Counted from the stretch's first letter, positions 38,268 to 48,822 are shown. The stretch: DNA of 64,000 bases from JBBDNC01 sp040877875 (GCA_040877875.1 JBBDNC010000115.1:1-64000), one strand, 5' to 3'. Numbers and translations: made by a program. Notes: generated by a model not told the origin, from the letters alone.

Positions 38268-39149
38268 TTAAACATCACAAACATTAACCCCGTGTCTCAA
38301 AGCTTGCAGTGGATCGTCCCACGTAGGGATAAATTCCTGCCCGACAAATCCTTCATAACCGGTCTCGACAATGGCTTCCATGATAGCAGGATAATAGAGT
38401 TCCTGGGTTTCATCCAGCTCATTTCTGCCCGGAACTCCTCCGGTGTGGTAATGGGCAATATATTCATGATAATCACGGATCGTCCGGATCACATCTCCTT
38501 CCATGATCTGCATGTGATAGATATCATATAATAATTTAAAATTATCTGAACCTACCCTGTCACATAACTCAACTCCCCATAAGGTATGGTCACACTGATA
38601 ATCCGGATGGTTTACTTTACTGTTCAGTAATTCCATGCATACAGTAACATTATGCTGTTCAGCCGTTTGCATCAATCTCTTAATCCCTATTTCACAATTT
38701 TTGAGCCCGGTTTCATCATCCATTCCATTACGGTTCCCCGAAAAACAGATAATCTTATCCAGCCCGGCTTCGGCAACCATCGGAATGACCCTGTTGAAAT
38801 CATCCACAAGCTCATCATGCAAGTCCGGATTATTAAAACCTTCTTCGATTCCCTTACCGGCTCCCCATGGCATCGCACAAGTCAGTCCATATTTTTCCAA
38901 AATCGGCCACTCTTCAGGCCCCTGCAATTCAATCGATTCAAGTCCTATTTCATTTGCAGCCTGGCACATTTTTTCCAGGGGTATATCGCCATACGGCCAT
39001 TTACAAACCGAATGCCGGATCCGTCCTTTCAGATTGTTTTTTGTAAGCAGTCGATCTGCTTTTTCAAATGGATTTGCCAGGCCTAAAAATGTAGCGGTTC
39101 CAGCAAAAGCTCCTAGTTTATGGATAGCATTTCGTCGTGAAATTTTCAT
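38268..39149 (-). CDS. exported TIM-barrel sugar isomerase/epimerase (hydroxypyruvate isomerase-like)
   Basis: A 293-residue protein with a Tat-like N-terminus (SRRNAIHKLGAFAGTATFLGLA) and an AP-endonuclease-2-type TIM barrel. Metal-site and substrate patterns of the hydroxypyruvate isomerase/sugar epimerase family are present: CMELLNSKVNHPDYQCD, LLYDIYHMQIMEGD, HYHTGGVPGRNELD and GFVGQEFIPTWDD. Periplasmic export suggests it acts on imported or extracellular sugars or keto sugars. It lies 111 bp after the heme-dehydrogenase gene and shares its strand. The substrate is unknown. Confidence 0.82.
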   Translation of the reverse strand: MKISRRNAIHKLGAFAGTATFLGLANPFEKADRLLTKNNLKGRIRHSVCKWPYGDIPLEKMCQAANEIGLESIELQGPEEWPILEKYGLTCAMPWGAGKGIEEGFNNPDLHDELVDDFNRVIPMVAEAGLDKIICFSGNRNGMDDETGLKNCEIGIKRLMQTAEQHNVTVCMELLNSKVNHPDYQCDHTLWGVELCDRVGSDNFKLLYDIYHMQIMEGDVIRTIRDYHEYIAHYHTGGVPGRNELDETQELYYPAIMEAIVETGYEGFVGQEFIPTWDDPLQALRHGVNVCDV

Positions 39150-39260
39150 TTATTTATGGTTTAATGTAATGTTCGGTTATGGATATTCCTTTAAAATTTA
39201 ATCCTTTATCCAGTGTCTCTTCACTAAGCGATAAAAAAGTATTCAGGTATTTGGGTTCTG

Positions 39261-42200
39261 TCAGTTTTGCAATGTTGCAAGATACTCAACCAAATCTATA
39301 AGTTCCTGTTCAGACAAACTTCCCCGCATATCTGGCATAAGAGACTGTTCCAATTGCTGCCTGGATTCGATTTCTGCAGTTTCATACCGGTTTGTCATTC
39401 CTCCGGGGACCCTTAGGACCAGCTCGGTTTCGGTTTCACTTTCAATGATACCCGTAATTTGAGAACCCTCCTCAAGTGTAAGAATATACCCTTCAAAGCC
39501 AAAATTTATTCCTGCATTGGGTTCAAGAATTGCGTTATAAAGTCCTTCTTTGGGAAGTTTATCTCCTATTTCCGACAGCTCAGGCCCAAAATTTACACCC
39601 TGTCCGTCAACCTGATGACAAATCTGACACAATTGTTGATAAACCTGGCGCCCGTTTTGAATATCTCCGTTATGTTGGATCAGTTCGGAAACCGGCCTGA
39701 ATTCTTCTGTTTCTCCGCTTGACTCTGCTATCTGTAAATACTCTGCAGCAGATTCACGAATACTGCCACGATAGGCCTGCATCAATACATTGGCCGCACT
39801 TGTTTCAAGTTCCGGGGGTATTTCACCGTTTCGGACCATATCCAGAAGCCAGTCTTCAGCACTCCAGCTGCCTGAACCAAAAGCTTCTACAGCCAGCCGC
39901 CGGATTTCAAAATCACGGTTGTTGTCAGTGATCACAGACTGCAAAAACGATAGGGACTGTTCATTTCCGATCGGACTTAATGCCCGCATTGCACGCTCTG
40001 CCTTAACCGGGTCATCACGGTTCAATACCTCTGATAGCATCTCACTCCCCCCCGATTCAAGCATATAACGGGCAGCATTGACCCCCAGACTGCTGTCGGG
40101 ATAAGAAAGAACAAGGTTCGTCAATTCCTGATTTCGGTTTTGAATTCCAAAATGTTCCACCAAATCCAGGAATTCATAAGTTCCTTTCACCCGTTCGAGA
40201 GTTTGGTCAAGGGTCTGCCGTACTTCCTGAAATGAATTGAGTGCGGACGGGTCGATTTGGTGCAATGCCCAGGATGAAATCTGTTGCTGGCCCGCATGAT
40301 CCCCATTCATAAGGCTGACAAGGACCCGTTGTTTTTCAGAACCGCTATGAAAGTCAAATGCCCTGAAATATTTCGGTTTGTCCTGAATATCGACAGAGGA
40401 ATCCCGGATAATTTCAGCAAGCATGGGGAGTGCCCGATCTGTTCTTGCACGCCATACAAGGTCCCTGCCCGCCTTGTCGTTCCAGTCCTCCCCCCTGCTT
40501 TCCAGCCAGGCTTGAAAATATCGATCCCACTGCCTGTCTGCTCCTATTCCCAATGCTTCAAGATACCAGCGGTCTTCTCCGTCGTGTTGGTTGGCCAGTT
40601 CAGCCCAAAGCCGGGAGGATGATTCAGACGAATTGTGGCGTAAGGCAATGGCTACCTCACGACGTACTTGTGGGGAAGGGTCCTTTACAAGTTGTTCTAA
40701 GACCGGAATGATGTCCATATCCCGCTGACGGGCAGCTCTTATGGCGGTAATTCGAAGATCAGGGTTCTTATTTTCCAGGGCCTGGTTTATGTAATCGTCT
40801 CCATTTTCATCGAGTTTTGACAACAGCCACAATGCACGAGCCTGATAACGGGGTGACTCGTCTGAATTCCATAAATCAATCAATACCTCCTCAGCATCCG
40901 ATCCCCATTCGTGTAACTGAAGCCATGCTTTTGAACGGATCGCATGATTGGGAGATTTCAGTGCTTTTACAGCCGACTCAGGCGTACTATAATCGACATC
41001 GGGTATGTGATAAGGAGTATTTTCAGGTGCAATCCTGTAGATGCGCCCCTTTTCGGAAGCCCGGACCTGGTGGCCTCCCACTCCCGGGTCATACCAATCC
41101 GCTACAAATATGGATCCGTCAGGAGCAACTGTGACATCAGAAGGCCGAAACCACTGGTTGTGAACACCGGTCATAATATTTTCAATCTCTGCATGGTAAC
41201 CGGCACCCTCCGCAACTACGGGGTAAGATCTAACTACATTCGGACCCGCATCCGTGTGAATGACTTCATTATGGAAAATCTCCGGTAGTAAATTCCCTTC
41301 ATAAACCAGAATACCGGTTGGAGATCCCGCTCCGGTATCCAGCAGATTAGGGACAACTCCAGGATCATTTTGATGCCAGTGACGATTATGAATTTCTTCT
41401 TCCATGTTGATTCGGCGGTTTCGCCATCCGGCTCCGGTTCTTTCATCCGTATATCCGTAATTTCCATACTCCATTACATAGTTGATACGAACCGACCGGT
41501 TGCCATCATCATCGTTGTCCGATTGCCATAACGTACCATAGGAATCAATGGCTACTTCGTAGTTATTTCTGAAATTATGTGCCAGGACTTCAAATTCATT
41601 GCCATCCCGGTTAACGCGAAAAATCATCCCCTTTCGGTAGGGATTTCCGTCGGTGATGACTCTGTTTCCTGCCTGGTCAACGATCAATTCTCCTTCGGCA
41701 TCATGGATATACTGACCCTGATCTCCGGCATTAAAATAAAACTTGCCGTCCGGTCCCATCACAAATGCATGGACACCATGATCATGTTGTTCCCCCCCGA
41801 TTCCCGAAAAAAGAATCTCCTTGGTATCTGCCTGATCATTTCCGGTTGTATCTGTAAAAATAAATACATGGGGACTACGCGAGACAATCACCTGATTTCC
41901 AAGTACCATAATTCCCAGAGCCGAATCGATTTCCCTGCCCTGGTAAAACACTTTTTCAGAATCAGCCTTTCCGTCTCCATTTGTATCTTCAAGAATTACA
42001 ATCCGGTCGCCTTCTTCTTTAACCGGCATTTGGGGGTTCAGGTCAGGACGGTAATTGACTCCTTCTGTGATCCAAACCCTCCCTCTTTCATCAATATCCA
42101 TATTGGTTGGATTTACAACCATCTCCTCAGACGCAAAAAGTTGGGCTTCAAGTCCGTCACGAAGTTCAATCCCCAGCAACGAATTTTCAGGTCGATGTCT

Positions 42201-42347
42201 TTCTTCTTCAGAAAGCTCGAGAAATGCCTGATCATTACCGGATTGACAGGCGAACCCGACAAAGAATACTACAAATAGCGGCAGAATCAATCGGGAGAGC
42301 AGTCTAAAACGAGGTGTGGCTAAAAGTAAAATAATTTTTGTATTCAT
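39261..42347 (-). CDS. heme-binding membrane-bound dehydrogenase with HEAT-like repeats and cytochrome c domain
   Basis: A 1028-residue lipoprotein (Cys34 in GFAC). The N-terminal half is a beta-propeller like those of PQQ-type sugar dehydrogenases (VNPTNMDIDERGRVWITEGVNY, VILEDTNGDGKADSEKVFYQG, HVFIFTDTTGNDQADTKE). The middle (about 450-880) is HEAT-like helical repeats. The C-terminus is a mono-heme cytochrome c domain with CQICH at 907-911 and a likely axial Met1004 (SLMPDM). This matches the PVC-type heme-binding dehydrogenase family. It probably oxidises a sugar or alcohol in the periplasm and passes electrons through the heme. A terminator separates it from the susCD genes upstream. Confidence 0.88.
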   Translation of the reverse strand: MNTKIILLLATPRFRLLSRLILPLFVVFFVGFACQSGNDQAFLELSEEERHRPENSLLGIELRDGLEAQLFASEEMVVNPTNMDIDERGRVWITEGVNYRPDLNPQMPVKEEGDRIVILEDTNGDGKADSEKVFYQGREIDSALGIMVLGNQVIVSRSPHVFIFTDTTGNDQADTKEILFSGIGGEQHDHGVHAFVMGPDGKFYFNAGDQGQYIHDAEGELIVDQAGNRVITDGNPYRKGMIFRVNRDGNEFEVLAHNFRNNYEVAIDSYGTLWQSDNDDDGNRSVRINYVMEYGNYGYTDERTGAGWRNRRINMEEEIHNRHWHQNDPGVVPNLLDTGAGSPTGILVYEGNLLPEIFHNEVIHTDAGPNVVRSYPVVAEGAGYHAEIENIMTGVHNQWFRPSDVTVAPDGSIFVADWYDPGVGGHQVRASEKGRIYRIAPENTPYHIPDVDYSTPESAVKALKSPNHAIRSKAWLQLHEWGSDAEEVLIDLWNSDESPRYQARALWLLSKLDENGDDYINQALENKNPDLRITAIRAARQRDMDIIPVLEQLVKDPSPQVRREVAIALRHNSSESSSRLWAELANQHDGEDRWYLEALGIGADRQWDRYFQAWLESRGEDWNDKAGRDLVWRARTDRALPMLAEIIRDSSVDIQDKPKYFRAFDFHSGSEKQRVLVSLMNGDHAGQQQISSWALHQIDPSALNSFQEVRQTLDQTLERVKGTYEFLDLVEHFGIQNRNQELTNLVLSYPDSSLGVNAARYMLESGGSEMLSEVLNRDDPVKAERAMRALSPIGNEQSLSFLQSVITDNNRDFEIRRLAVEAFGSGSWSAEDWLLDMVRNGEIPPELETSAANVLMQAYRGSIRESAAEYLQIAESSGETEEFRPVSELIQHNGDIQNGRQVYQQLCQICHQVDGQGVNFGPELSEIGDKLPKEGLYNAILEPNAGINFGFEGYILTLEEGSQITGIIESETETELVLRVPGGMTNRYETAEIESRQQLEQSLMPDMRGSLSEQELIDLVEYLATLQN

Positions 42348-42405
42348 AAGATAACAGATAAATCGCAGGTAAATGATTTGTTCTTAATAATTCAGCTTAT
42401 TATAC

Positions 42406-42443
42406 AAAAAAGCAGGGGATAAAATCGAAATCCCCTGCTTTTC
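42406..42443 (-). terminator. strong intrinsic terminator after susD
   Basis: On the minus strand AAAAGCAGGGGA pairs with TCCCCTGCTTTT over about 12 bp with an 11-nt loop, followed by a T-run. It ends the susC-susD transcript, so the downstream dehydrogenase gene needs its own promoter or read-through. Confidence 0.75.
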
Positions 42444-42485
42444 TCTAATGGGCATTAACACATTTTTCCCGGGATGAGTACTCAG

Positions 42486-44261
42486 CTAATTATAACCGGG
42501 ATTTTGGACCAGATTTTCATTGCGTTGCATTTCATCTCTCCAAATAGGCAGAAAGTAAGCCTTGTCCTGCCACTGTCGTTCATCTACATCCCGCAGGTTA
42601 TATTCAAAGTCATAAGATCCGTCATCGTTAAGTCGTCCTATAATTTGAACTCCCTGTCCGTTTTCATACACTTCAGGGGCGATCATCCAGCGACGAACAT
42701 CAAAAAACCTGTGTTCTTCGAATGCCAGTTCCACACGACGTTCATTCCGAACGCGATCCAGTAATTCCTGCCCGGATTCCGTAACCGGAACATCCGGCAT
42801 ACCGGCACGAGTCCGAATTCGATTCAGCGCCCTCCTTGCATCCGCATCTTCACCGAGTTCGACGGATGCTTCAGCATAATTCAGGAGAATTTCTGCAAAT
42901 CGCATATAAACCCAGGGTTTCTCCTGCATGTTAAACTGGTGGTTGACATTAATATCGAGGAATTTACGGGTATAGTATCCTGTGTAGGTTCCATTCCAAT
43001 CCTCAATCGGACCGCCACGGGTATCGAGGCCGGGTCTCAGATCTTCCCGACCTTCTACTTCGAAATTAGCAGTTTCGACGATTCCTTCCGGATCAAGGTC
43101 AAATACATCCGAGGGTCTTTCTCTCCATTTAGCTCCATTATAGAAAATGGATGCGTAAAATCGTGGGTCCCGGTTTTCATAGGGATTTGCAGCATGCTCT
43201 GGATTGTTCCAGTCAAACTTGGATCCGTCCGCCATTTCATAGGCATCAACGTGTTGCTGTAAAGGGACATCCCCTCCCCAGTTATGCCATCCGTTGGGGC
43301 CGCTGTACAACCCGATATTCCCTTCGAACCAGCTCCAACTGTATTCGGCTGACATGTGGCGCACAAGGATATTTTCGTTATGTCCATCGACAAGAAAAAT
43401 ATCCGCATAATTTTTCGCGGCTGAGTCGCCCGGGGCGGGATTCGCCTCATACAATTCGTACACGCCCAGGTTCATAACTTCCTGGGCAGCATTCTTGGCG
43501 GCTCTCCATCGGGCTTGCTGATCGCCACCCATGTACCCTGTTTCAGGCATACTGCCGATATTTTCATGATACAAGTCACTCGCTGCGAAAAGCAGGGTGC
43601 GAGATTTTAACGCAAGAGCTGCCCCTTTGGTTGCACGTCCGTCGTTATCCTGTACAACCGGTAAAAGCTGAGCTGCCTGATCCACGTCACTGACGATCAA
43701 ATCAATCGTATCTTCAAAAGAACCTCTTGATACCAAAAAATCATCATCCAGGTCAAACGACCGGGTGATAAGAGGAACCCCTCCGTGAAGTTTCATCAGA
43801 TTATGATAAAAATAGGCTCTTAGAAAAAGGGCTTCCCCCTTTAATCTGTCTTTCAGAGCTTGTCCCATCTCCACCTCACCAATATTTTCCAGAAAGATAT
43901 TGGTGTCCCGAATTTTGCTGTATAATTCATCCCATCTGTAATGAGGGAACCAGTTCGCCCAGCTTCGGAAAAAGCCGATGTTATCCGGCGTCAGGATAGA
44001 CTGCCGCACCGGCCCGTCATCCCAACCGTGGACGTGCTTGGCTTCATCCACGCCGGAATTGATTCGCAATGCAAGGTATCCATGCCCTAACCCCTGATAC
44101 ACGTCGTTGATATAGGCTTCGACCAATGCAGGGTCATTCCATACATCCTCCTGGGACATCTCGTCCAAAGGCTGCTTGGTCAACACGGAGTGATCACACG
44201 CAGCGAAGAGGATCGTCGTACAAGTTACTAATGTGAGTATATTTAATAAGTTCTTCATCAT
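42486..44261 (-). CDS. susD: SusD/RagB nutrient-binding lipoprotein
   Basis: A 591-residue outer-membrane lipoprotein that captures glycans or other nutrients and passes them to SusC. The lipobox is LFAAC with Cys22. An N-terminal SusD-like helical region (QPLDEMSQEDVWNDPALVEAYINDVYQG) and a C-terminal RagB/SusD domain (YAEASVELGEDADARRALNRIRTRAGMP, ELAFEEHRFFDVRRW) are present. It lies 18 bp after susC. No glycoside hydrolase is linked, so the ligand may be a small molecule, a simple sugar or a sugar acid. Confidence 0.95.
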   Translation of the reverse strand: MMKNLLNILTLVTCTTILFAACDHSVLTKQPLDEMSQEDVWNDPALVEAYINDVYQGLGHGYLALRINSGVDEAKHVHGWDDGPVRQSILTPDNIGFFRSWANWFPHYRWDELYSKIRDTNIFLENIGEVEMGQALKDRLKGEALFLRAYFYHNLMKLHGGVPLITRSFDLDDDFLVSRGSFEDTIDLIVSDVDQAAQLLPVVQDNDGRATKGAALALKSRTLLFAASDLYHENIGSMPETGYMGGDQQARWRAAKNAAQEVMNLGVYELYEANPAPGDSAAKNYADIFLVDGHNENILVRHMSAEYSWSWFEGNIGLYSGPNGWHNWGGDVPLQQHVDAYEMADGSKFDWNNPEHAANPYENRDPRFYASIFYNGAKWRERPSDVFDLDPEGIVETANFEVEGREDLRPGLDTRGGPIEDWNGTYTGYYTRKFLDINVNHQFNMQEKPWVYMRFAEILLNYAEASVELGEDADARRALNRIRTRAGMPDVPVTESGQELLDRVRNERRVELAFEEHRFFDVRRWMIAPEVYENGQGVQIIGRLNDDGSYDFEYNLRDVDERQWQDKAYFLPIWRDEMQRNENLVQNPGYN

Positions 44262-44279
44262 TGGATTATTACCTTTTTC

Positions 44280-47200
44280 TTAAAATGTTACAGAGATACC
44301 GAGATTAAAGACTCTTTTTTGCGGATAATACTGGCCGTCGGAAGTTCGAACTTCCGGATCCATCACTTTCAGTTTATCCCAGGTAAGCAGGTTAAACCCA
44401 CTGGCATAGATTCTCAGCCTTTGAATCCCCAATCCGCTACCTACTTCCGGAGGGAGGCTATACCCGATTTCCAGATTTTTAAGTCGCAGATAATCCATGT
44501 CCCTTAAAAAGTAAGTATTGGCATTGCTGGCCCAGTATTCATCATCACGGTTCCAGGTTCTCGGGTGCTCCGAACTCGGATTATCGGGTGTCCAGCGGTT
44601 TTCCGCAAAATTTTGCAAGAAGTTCCCAATCTCACCGGATTCGGTTTTCAAATACTGAACGGCACCGGCTGCTCCCTGAAAGAGGATGGAGAAATCAAAT
44701 TGCTTGTAATTGGCATTGATGTTTAATCCCCCTGTCCATTTGGGAGTACCGGTTTTATCTATTCGGATTCTGTCCCGGCCATCAATCTCACCATCTCCAT
44801 TTACATCCTCAAAAATGAGATCCCCGGGTCTGGCCCCTTCCCAACTGGGATAGCTGTTCACATTTGCCTCATCCTGGAATACACCGATTACATTATAGTA
44901 TAAATCGGTATTCATCGGCGAACCGGTAGATTGCTGCCACTCGGGGGCCCCCGGGGCTTCATCCCAGAATTTGATTTCGTTCTCCGCAAAACCTCCGTTA
45001 AGGGTGATGTCAAACAGGAAATCACTGCTTATTTGATCCCTATAGGTAATTGAGCCGTCAAACCCACTGCTGGCTACCTCACCGATGTTTTCCCGCGGAA
45101 GACTAAATCCGCCAGTCATCGGGACGGAAGCATTTCTCCACCACAGAATTTCAGTTCTCAGATAGTTGAAGTAGTCGATCTCAAACGAGAGCCGGTTGTC
45201 AAGGATCTGAGCTTCAACGCCCAGGTCAAGCTGGTTGGCAACTTCCCAACTGACATCGCGGTTCGGTATGCGGGTCTGGAACACACTGTTGTGGATCGTT
45301 CCCCCATCAAATACATATCCGGAACCGAATCCATAGGTAGCCAGGTATTGAAATTCATCGATCCGGTCGTTCCCGGTTTGTCCCCAGGAGGCCCGGAGCT
45401 TCAATTCGTCAAACAAATCGGTGGCATTTTGAAACCAGTTTTCCTGGGTCAGCCGCCACCCAATTGAAAAGGCCGGGAAGAAGCCGAACCGCTTGTCTTC
45501 CGGGAAGATATAGGAACCATCATAACGACCCACAAATTCAAACAAATACTTACTGTGGTAGTCATAATTGACACGGGTAAAGTAATTTACACGAGCACCT
45601 TCGGATGCACTCCCATCGTTTGAACGTTCCTCTTCTCCACCGGCAAAAAGCTGATCAATCTGATCCGAAATATAGAACCGGCGAAATGCATTCATAAATG
45701 AATTACTAAACGTTTGTTGTTCCGTTCCTAACAAAACACTATAAGAGTGATCTCCTACGTTTTGTTGGAAATTTCCTACCAGGTTCAAGAGAATATCTTC
45801 CCCCTGACCGGATTCCTGAAACAGGCGCGGTTCAGAATACCCTCTTTGGGAGCCCTGCAAAACCGGCTCACCGGTTTCAATATAGGATTGGCGATCAAAA
45901 GTAAAGAGCGTCCAGGGGGTTTGCCAGACTTTTTGAAGCCTGTAATTATTATCATAGGCAAGATTCCCTCTGAATGAGAGTCCGTCTACACCGGGTACCT
46001 CCACATTCAGCCTCAGGTTCGTCTGCAAGTAATATCGTTTGTCACTGTCATATCCGGTTGCCGGAGTCCCAACAACTACAGGATTATCCCCGTATTCAAT
46101 ATCAGGTCCCGGTTGTCCATTAGGCCAGTAGGCCGGCAAATGGGGTTTGCCTCTCATCACCATACGAAAGATATTTCCGACAGAACGCGTCGGGTAATTC
46201 CGATCTTCCAGACGCCCGGAGATATCCAGACCGACAGACACGTGATCACTAATCTGACCGTCAATGTTACTACGGAAGCTATACTGATCGTAACGTGTTG
46301 CACTATTTTCATAGAAACCATCTTCTGTCAGACCTCCCAAAGATAGATAATATTGAACGGATTCAGTTCCGCCGGATATGGACACATCCGCACGGGTTTG
46401 GTAGGATGCAGGTTTCAGGGTTTCGGCAAACCAGTCTGTATTAGGATATAACCAGGGATCCGTACCTTGCCGGTGGTTTTCAATACGTTCCTGGGAATAG
46501 GTAGCCGGGCGACCCCGGTACATATCGATTTCATTCAACATCGTTAAATAAGTAGCAGCATCGGCCATTTCCGGAACACGTGTAGGCTGGTTAAAGCCTT
46601 GATTTACATCCAGGTTCACCTGGGTTGCTCCGGCTTGTCCTCTTTTGGTTGTTATTAAAATCACACCGTTGGCAGCTTGTGAACCATAAATTGCTGCAGT
46701 AGCATCTTTCAGGACACTGATATTTTCAATATCCTTTGGATTCAACCTTTCCAGTCCTCCGGAACGATTGGGTACACCGTCGATTACAATTAATGGGTTG
46801 TTATCTCCGAGTGTATGGTTTCCACGTATGCGAATGGTTGCACCGTCTGAACCCGGCTCGCCACTGGAATTTACCGTGACGACTCCTGGAATTTGTCCGG
46901 ATAAACTGTTTGATACATTTGTAACAGGTACTTTTTCGAGTCGTTCGCCGGAAAGCGCACTTACAGACCCCGTAAGGGTTTCTCTTCGTTGTATACCGTA
47001 TCCAACCACTACGATCTCTTCTCCACCCACGATATCCATTTGAAGGGTCACATTAATTTCATTCCGCCCGTTTATTGGAATTTCCTGGGTTTGATACCCG
47101 ATATAAGAAAACACAAGTGTATCATTCAGGGTGGGAACTGACAAATTATAATTCCCCTGAAGGTCTGTCGTTGTCCCTCTGTCTGTTCCCTTGATTACAA

Positions 47201-47705
47201 TATTAACGCCAGGCAGGCTCTCACCTGATCTACCGTCCATTACGATTCCATTCACTTCTTCCTGAAAGATATTGGCATTTGCGTTCATAGCGGTATTTCC
47301 ATCCTGAACTTTTTGGATGATAATAGCCGTTCGGTTTGCTGAAACTCCGGCTTCCAGCCCGGTTCCGTTTAACAGTTTATTTACAGCATGAAATACATGG
47401 ATATCTTTGAGTTTCATGGAAACCCTTTTATCAGGGAGTAAATCTGAATTATAGGACAAGCCAACATTTGCTTCCCTGGCAAGTTTTTCCAATGCCTCCT
47501 TGATCGGTACATTTTCAAATTCAAAAGTTACCAGATTATTGATTTGCTGGACACTCGTATAAAATTCAACCCCTACATCTTGTGCGTAAACAGAGTTATC
47601 AGGAGCCCACACATTAAAGCAGGTTACAAGTAATCCCAAACTAAAGACCACTAATTTTAGTCTGGAATACTTCCTCTGATTCGTTGTATCGTATTTTTTA
47701 ATCAT
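44280..47705 (-). CDS. susC: SusC/RagA TonB-linked outer-membrane transporter with STN domain
   Basis: An 1141-residue transporter. A signal peptide is followed by an STN (secretin/TonB N-terminus) domain at about 55-130 (VTFEFENVPIKEALEKLAREANVGLSYN), a carboxypeptidase-regulatory-like domain at about 150-225 (VNGIVMDGRSGESLPGVNIVIKGT), a plug (VSNSLSGQIPGVVTVNSSGEPG, IRIRGNHTLGDNNPLIVIDGVP) and a 22-strand barrel. The STN domain is the part that signals to a FecR anti-sigma factor, and such a gene lies immediately upstream. It is the first gene of susC-susD. Confidence 0.96.
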   Translation of the reverse strand: MIKKYDTTNQRKYSRLKLVVFSLGLLVTCFNVWAPDNSVYAQDVGVEFYTSVQQINNLVTFEFENVPIKEALEKLAREANVGLSYNSDLLPDKRVSMKLKDIHVFHAVNKLLNGTGLEAGVSANRTAIIIQKVQDGNTAMNANANIFQEEVNGIVMDGRSGESLPGVNIVIKGTDRGTTTDLQGNYNLSVPTLNDTLVFSYIGYQTQEIPINGRNEINVTLQMDIVGGEEIVVVGYGIQRRETLTGSVSALSGERLEKVPVTNVSNSLSGQIPGVVTVNSSGEPGSDGATIRIRGNHTLGDNNPLIVIDGVPNRSGGLERLNPKDIENISVLKDATAAIYGSQAANGVILITTKRGQAGATQVNLDVNQGFNQPTRVPEMADAATYLTMLNEIDMYRGRPATYSQERIENHRQGTDPWLYPNTDWFAETLKPASYQTRADVSISGGTESVQYYLSLGGLTEDGFYENSATRYDQYSFRSNIDGQISDHVSVGLDISGRLEDRNYPTRSVGNIFRMVMRGKPHLPAYWPNGQPGPDIEYGDNPVVVGTPATGYDSDKRYYLQTNLRLNVEVPGVDGLSFRGNLAYDNNYRLQKVWQTPWTLFTFDRQSYIETGEPVLQGSQRGYSEPRLFQESGQGEDILLNLVGNFQQNVGDHSYSVLLGTEQQTFSNSFMNAFRRFYISDQIDQLFAGGEEERSNDGSASEGARVNYFTRVNYDYHSKYLFEFVGRYDGSYIFPEDKRFGFFPAFSIGWRLTQENWFQNATDLFDELKLRASWGQTGNDRIDEFQYLATYGFGSGYVFDGGTIHNSVFQTRIPNRDVSWEVANQLDLGVEAQILDNRLSFEIDYFNYLRTEILWWRNASVPMTGGFSLPRENIGEVASSGFDGSITYRDQISSDFLFDITLNGGFAENEIKFWDEAPGAPEWQQSTGSPMNTDLYYNVIGVFQDEANVNSYPSWEGARPGDLIFEDVNGDGEIDGRDRIRIDKTGTPKWTGGLNINANYKQFDFSILFQGAAGAVQYLKTESGEIGNFLQNFAENRWTPDNPSSEHPRTWNRDDEYWASNANTYFLRDMDYLRLKNLEIGYSLPPEVGSGLGIQRLRIYASGFNLLTWDKLKVMDPEVRTSDGQYYPQKRVFNLGISVTF

Positions 47706-47766
47706 AGGATTATTTGTATGAATTCTGGTTAATATTTAGCATGCATTGAGCACTTGTTCGCCGGAC

Positions 47767-48822
47767 TTAATTATCTGAATTTGTGTTTTTATTCCACTTC
47801 TTTTGATGCCATCTAATGGATGTCTCATCTTGTTCAAATTTGATATCCAGACTGTTGGAGATAACTTCAAGAACATTCTTCATTGACCTTTCAGAAAAAT
47901 CTGCAGTCAATCTTAAATCAAGCAATTCCGGATCTTCTATTACATTGTTAATCTCATACTTATGTTCAAGCTGCCGGACTACCTGATTGAAGGGAGTCTC
48001 ATCAAAAACAATTCTGCCGTGAATCCAGCTCAGATAATTATTGACCTCAATTTTTTCCTGAACCCACTCATACGTGTCCTTGTTATATATTCCGATCATA
48101 TCCTTTGTAAGTATACCTGCCGGATCGGATGGATCGACAGATCTCCCAACAGAAACTTTTCCCTCTGCAACAGTTACATAGATATTATTTGATTCGTTAC
48201 GGGTTCTGACATTGAATGCCGTGCCAAGGACTCTGATTTCCGCGCCTTCTGTTTCAACGATAAACGGTCGGTTCGGGTCATGTTCAATTTCAAAAAAAGC
48301 TTCTCCATCAAGTTTTACACTTCGGATTTTTTCTTTAAAATATGCAGGCATTTCAAGTCTGGAGTGAGCATTTAGACGAATCCGGGACCCCTCTGACAAG
48401 GTCAAAGTTTTTTGTCCGGTTTCCGTTGAATGAATAACTGATGTGAGAACTTCTTCTTCCACAGGATTATTGAAATTGTAGAAGACATTCAGGATTGAAA
48501 TCGTTGCAACCAGAAATGCAATAGATGCGGCAACTGCCCAGACAGATAAATGGGAACGGGATTTTTGAAACCGGTACTTCTTCTCTTTTACTCGTTGTTT
48601 TGAGATTGATTCTTGAATTCTTTTTAAAGTTCTATCAGCATCCGGCAATTCGATCGCAAATTTGTAATCTCTTGTCGAATGTTGAATATCCCTGTCAAAA
48701 AATTTCTTGAGATATCTCTGACCTTCCATGGTTTGAAAAAACTTAAGAACCCATTCAGCTTCTTCTTTTGAAGCAACGCCCTGCAGGTACTTTTCAATTA
48801 GGTCTTTTTCAAAGTTTTCCAT
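47767..48822 (-). CDS. FecR-family anti-sigma/sigma regulator
   Basis: A 351-residue inner-membrane regulator. A cytoplasmic N-terminal sigma-binding region (1-85) precedes a transmembrane helix (about 93-113, VWAVAASIAFLVATISILNVFY). The periplasmic FecR domain (GSRIRLNAHSRLEMPAYFK, RSVKLDGEAFFEIEHDPNRPFIVETEGAEIRVLGTAFNVR) and a C-terminal DUF4974-like domain (VNNYLSWIHGRIVFDETPFNQVVRQLEHKY) follow. It should sense ligand-loaded SusC through the STN domain and control the adjacent sigma factor. 61 bp separate its stop from the susC start. Confidence 0.93.
   Translation of the reverse strand: MENFEKDLIEKYLQGVASKEEAEWVLKFFQTMEGQRYLKKFFDRDIQHSTRDYKFAIELPDADRTLKRIQESISKQRVKEKKYRFQKSRSHLSVWAVAASIAFLVATISILNVFYNFNNPVEEEVLTSVIHSTETGQKTLTLSEGSRIRLNAHSRLEMPAYFKEKIRSVKLDGEAFFEIEHDPNRPFIVETEGAEIRVLGTAFNVRTRNESNNIYVTVAEGKVSVGRSVDPSDPAGILTKDMIGIYNKDTYEWVQEKIEVNNYLSWIHGRIVFDETPFNQVVRQLEHKYEINNVIEDPELLDLRLTADFSERSMKNVLEVISNSLDIKFEQDETSIRWHQKKWNKNTNSDN

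Noticed and set aside
41577..42278. A 233-codon open frame opposite the heme-dehydrogenase gene
   Set aside because: It is antisense to a clear multidomain gene and lacks any recognisable motif.
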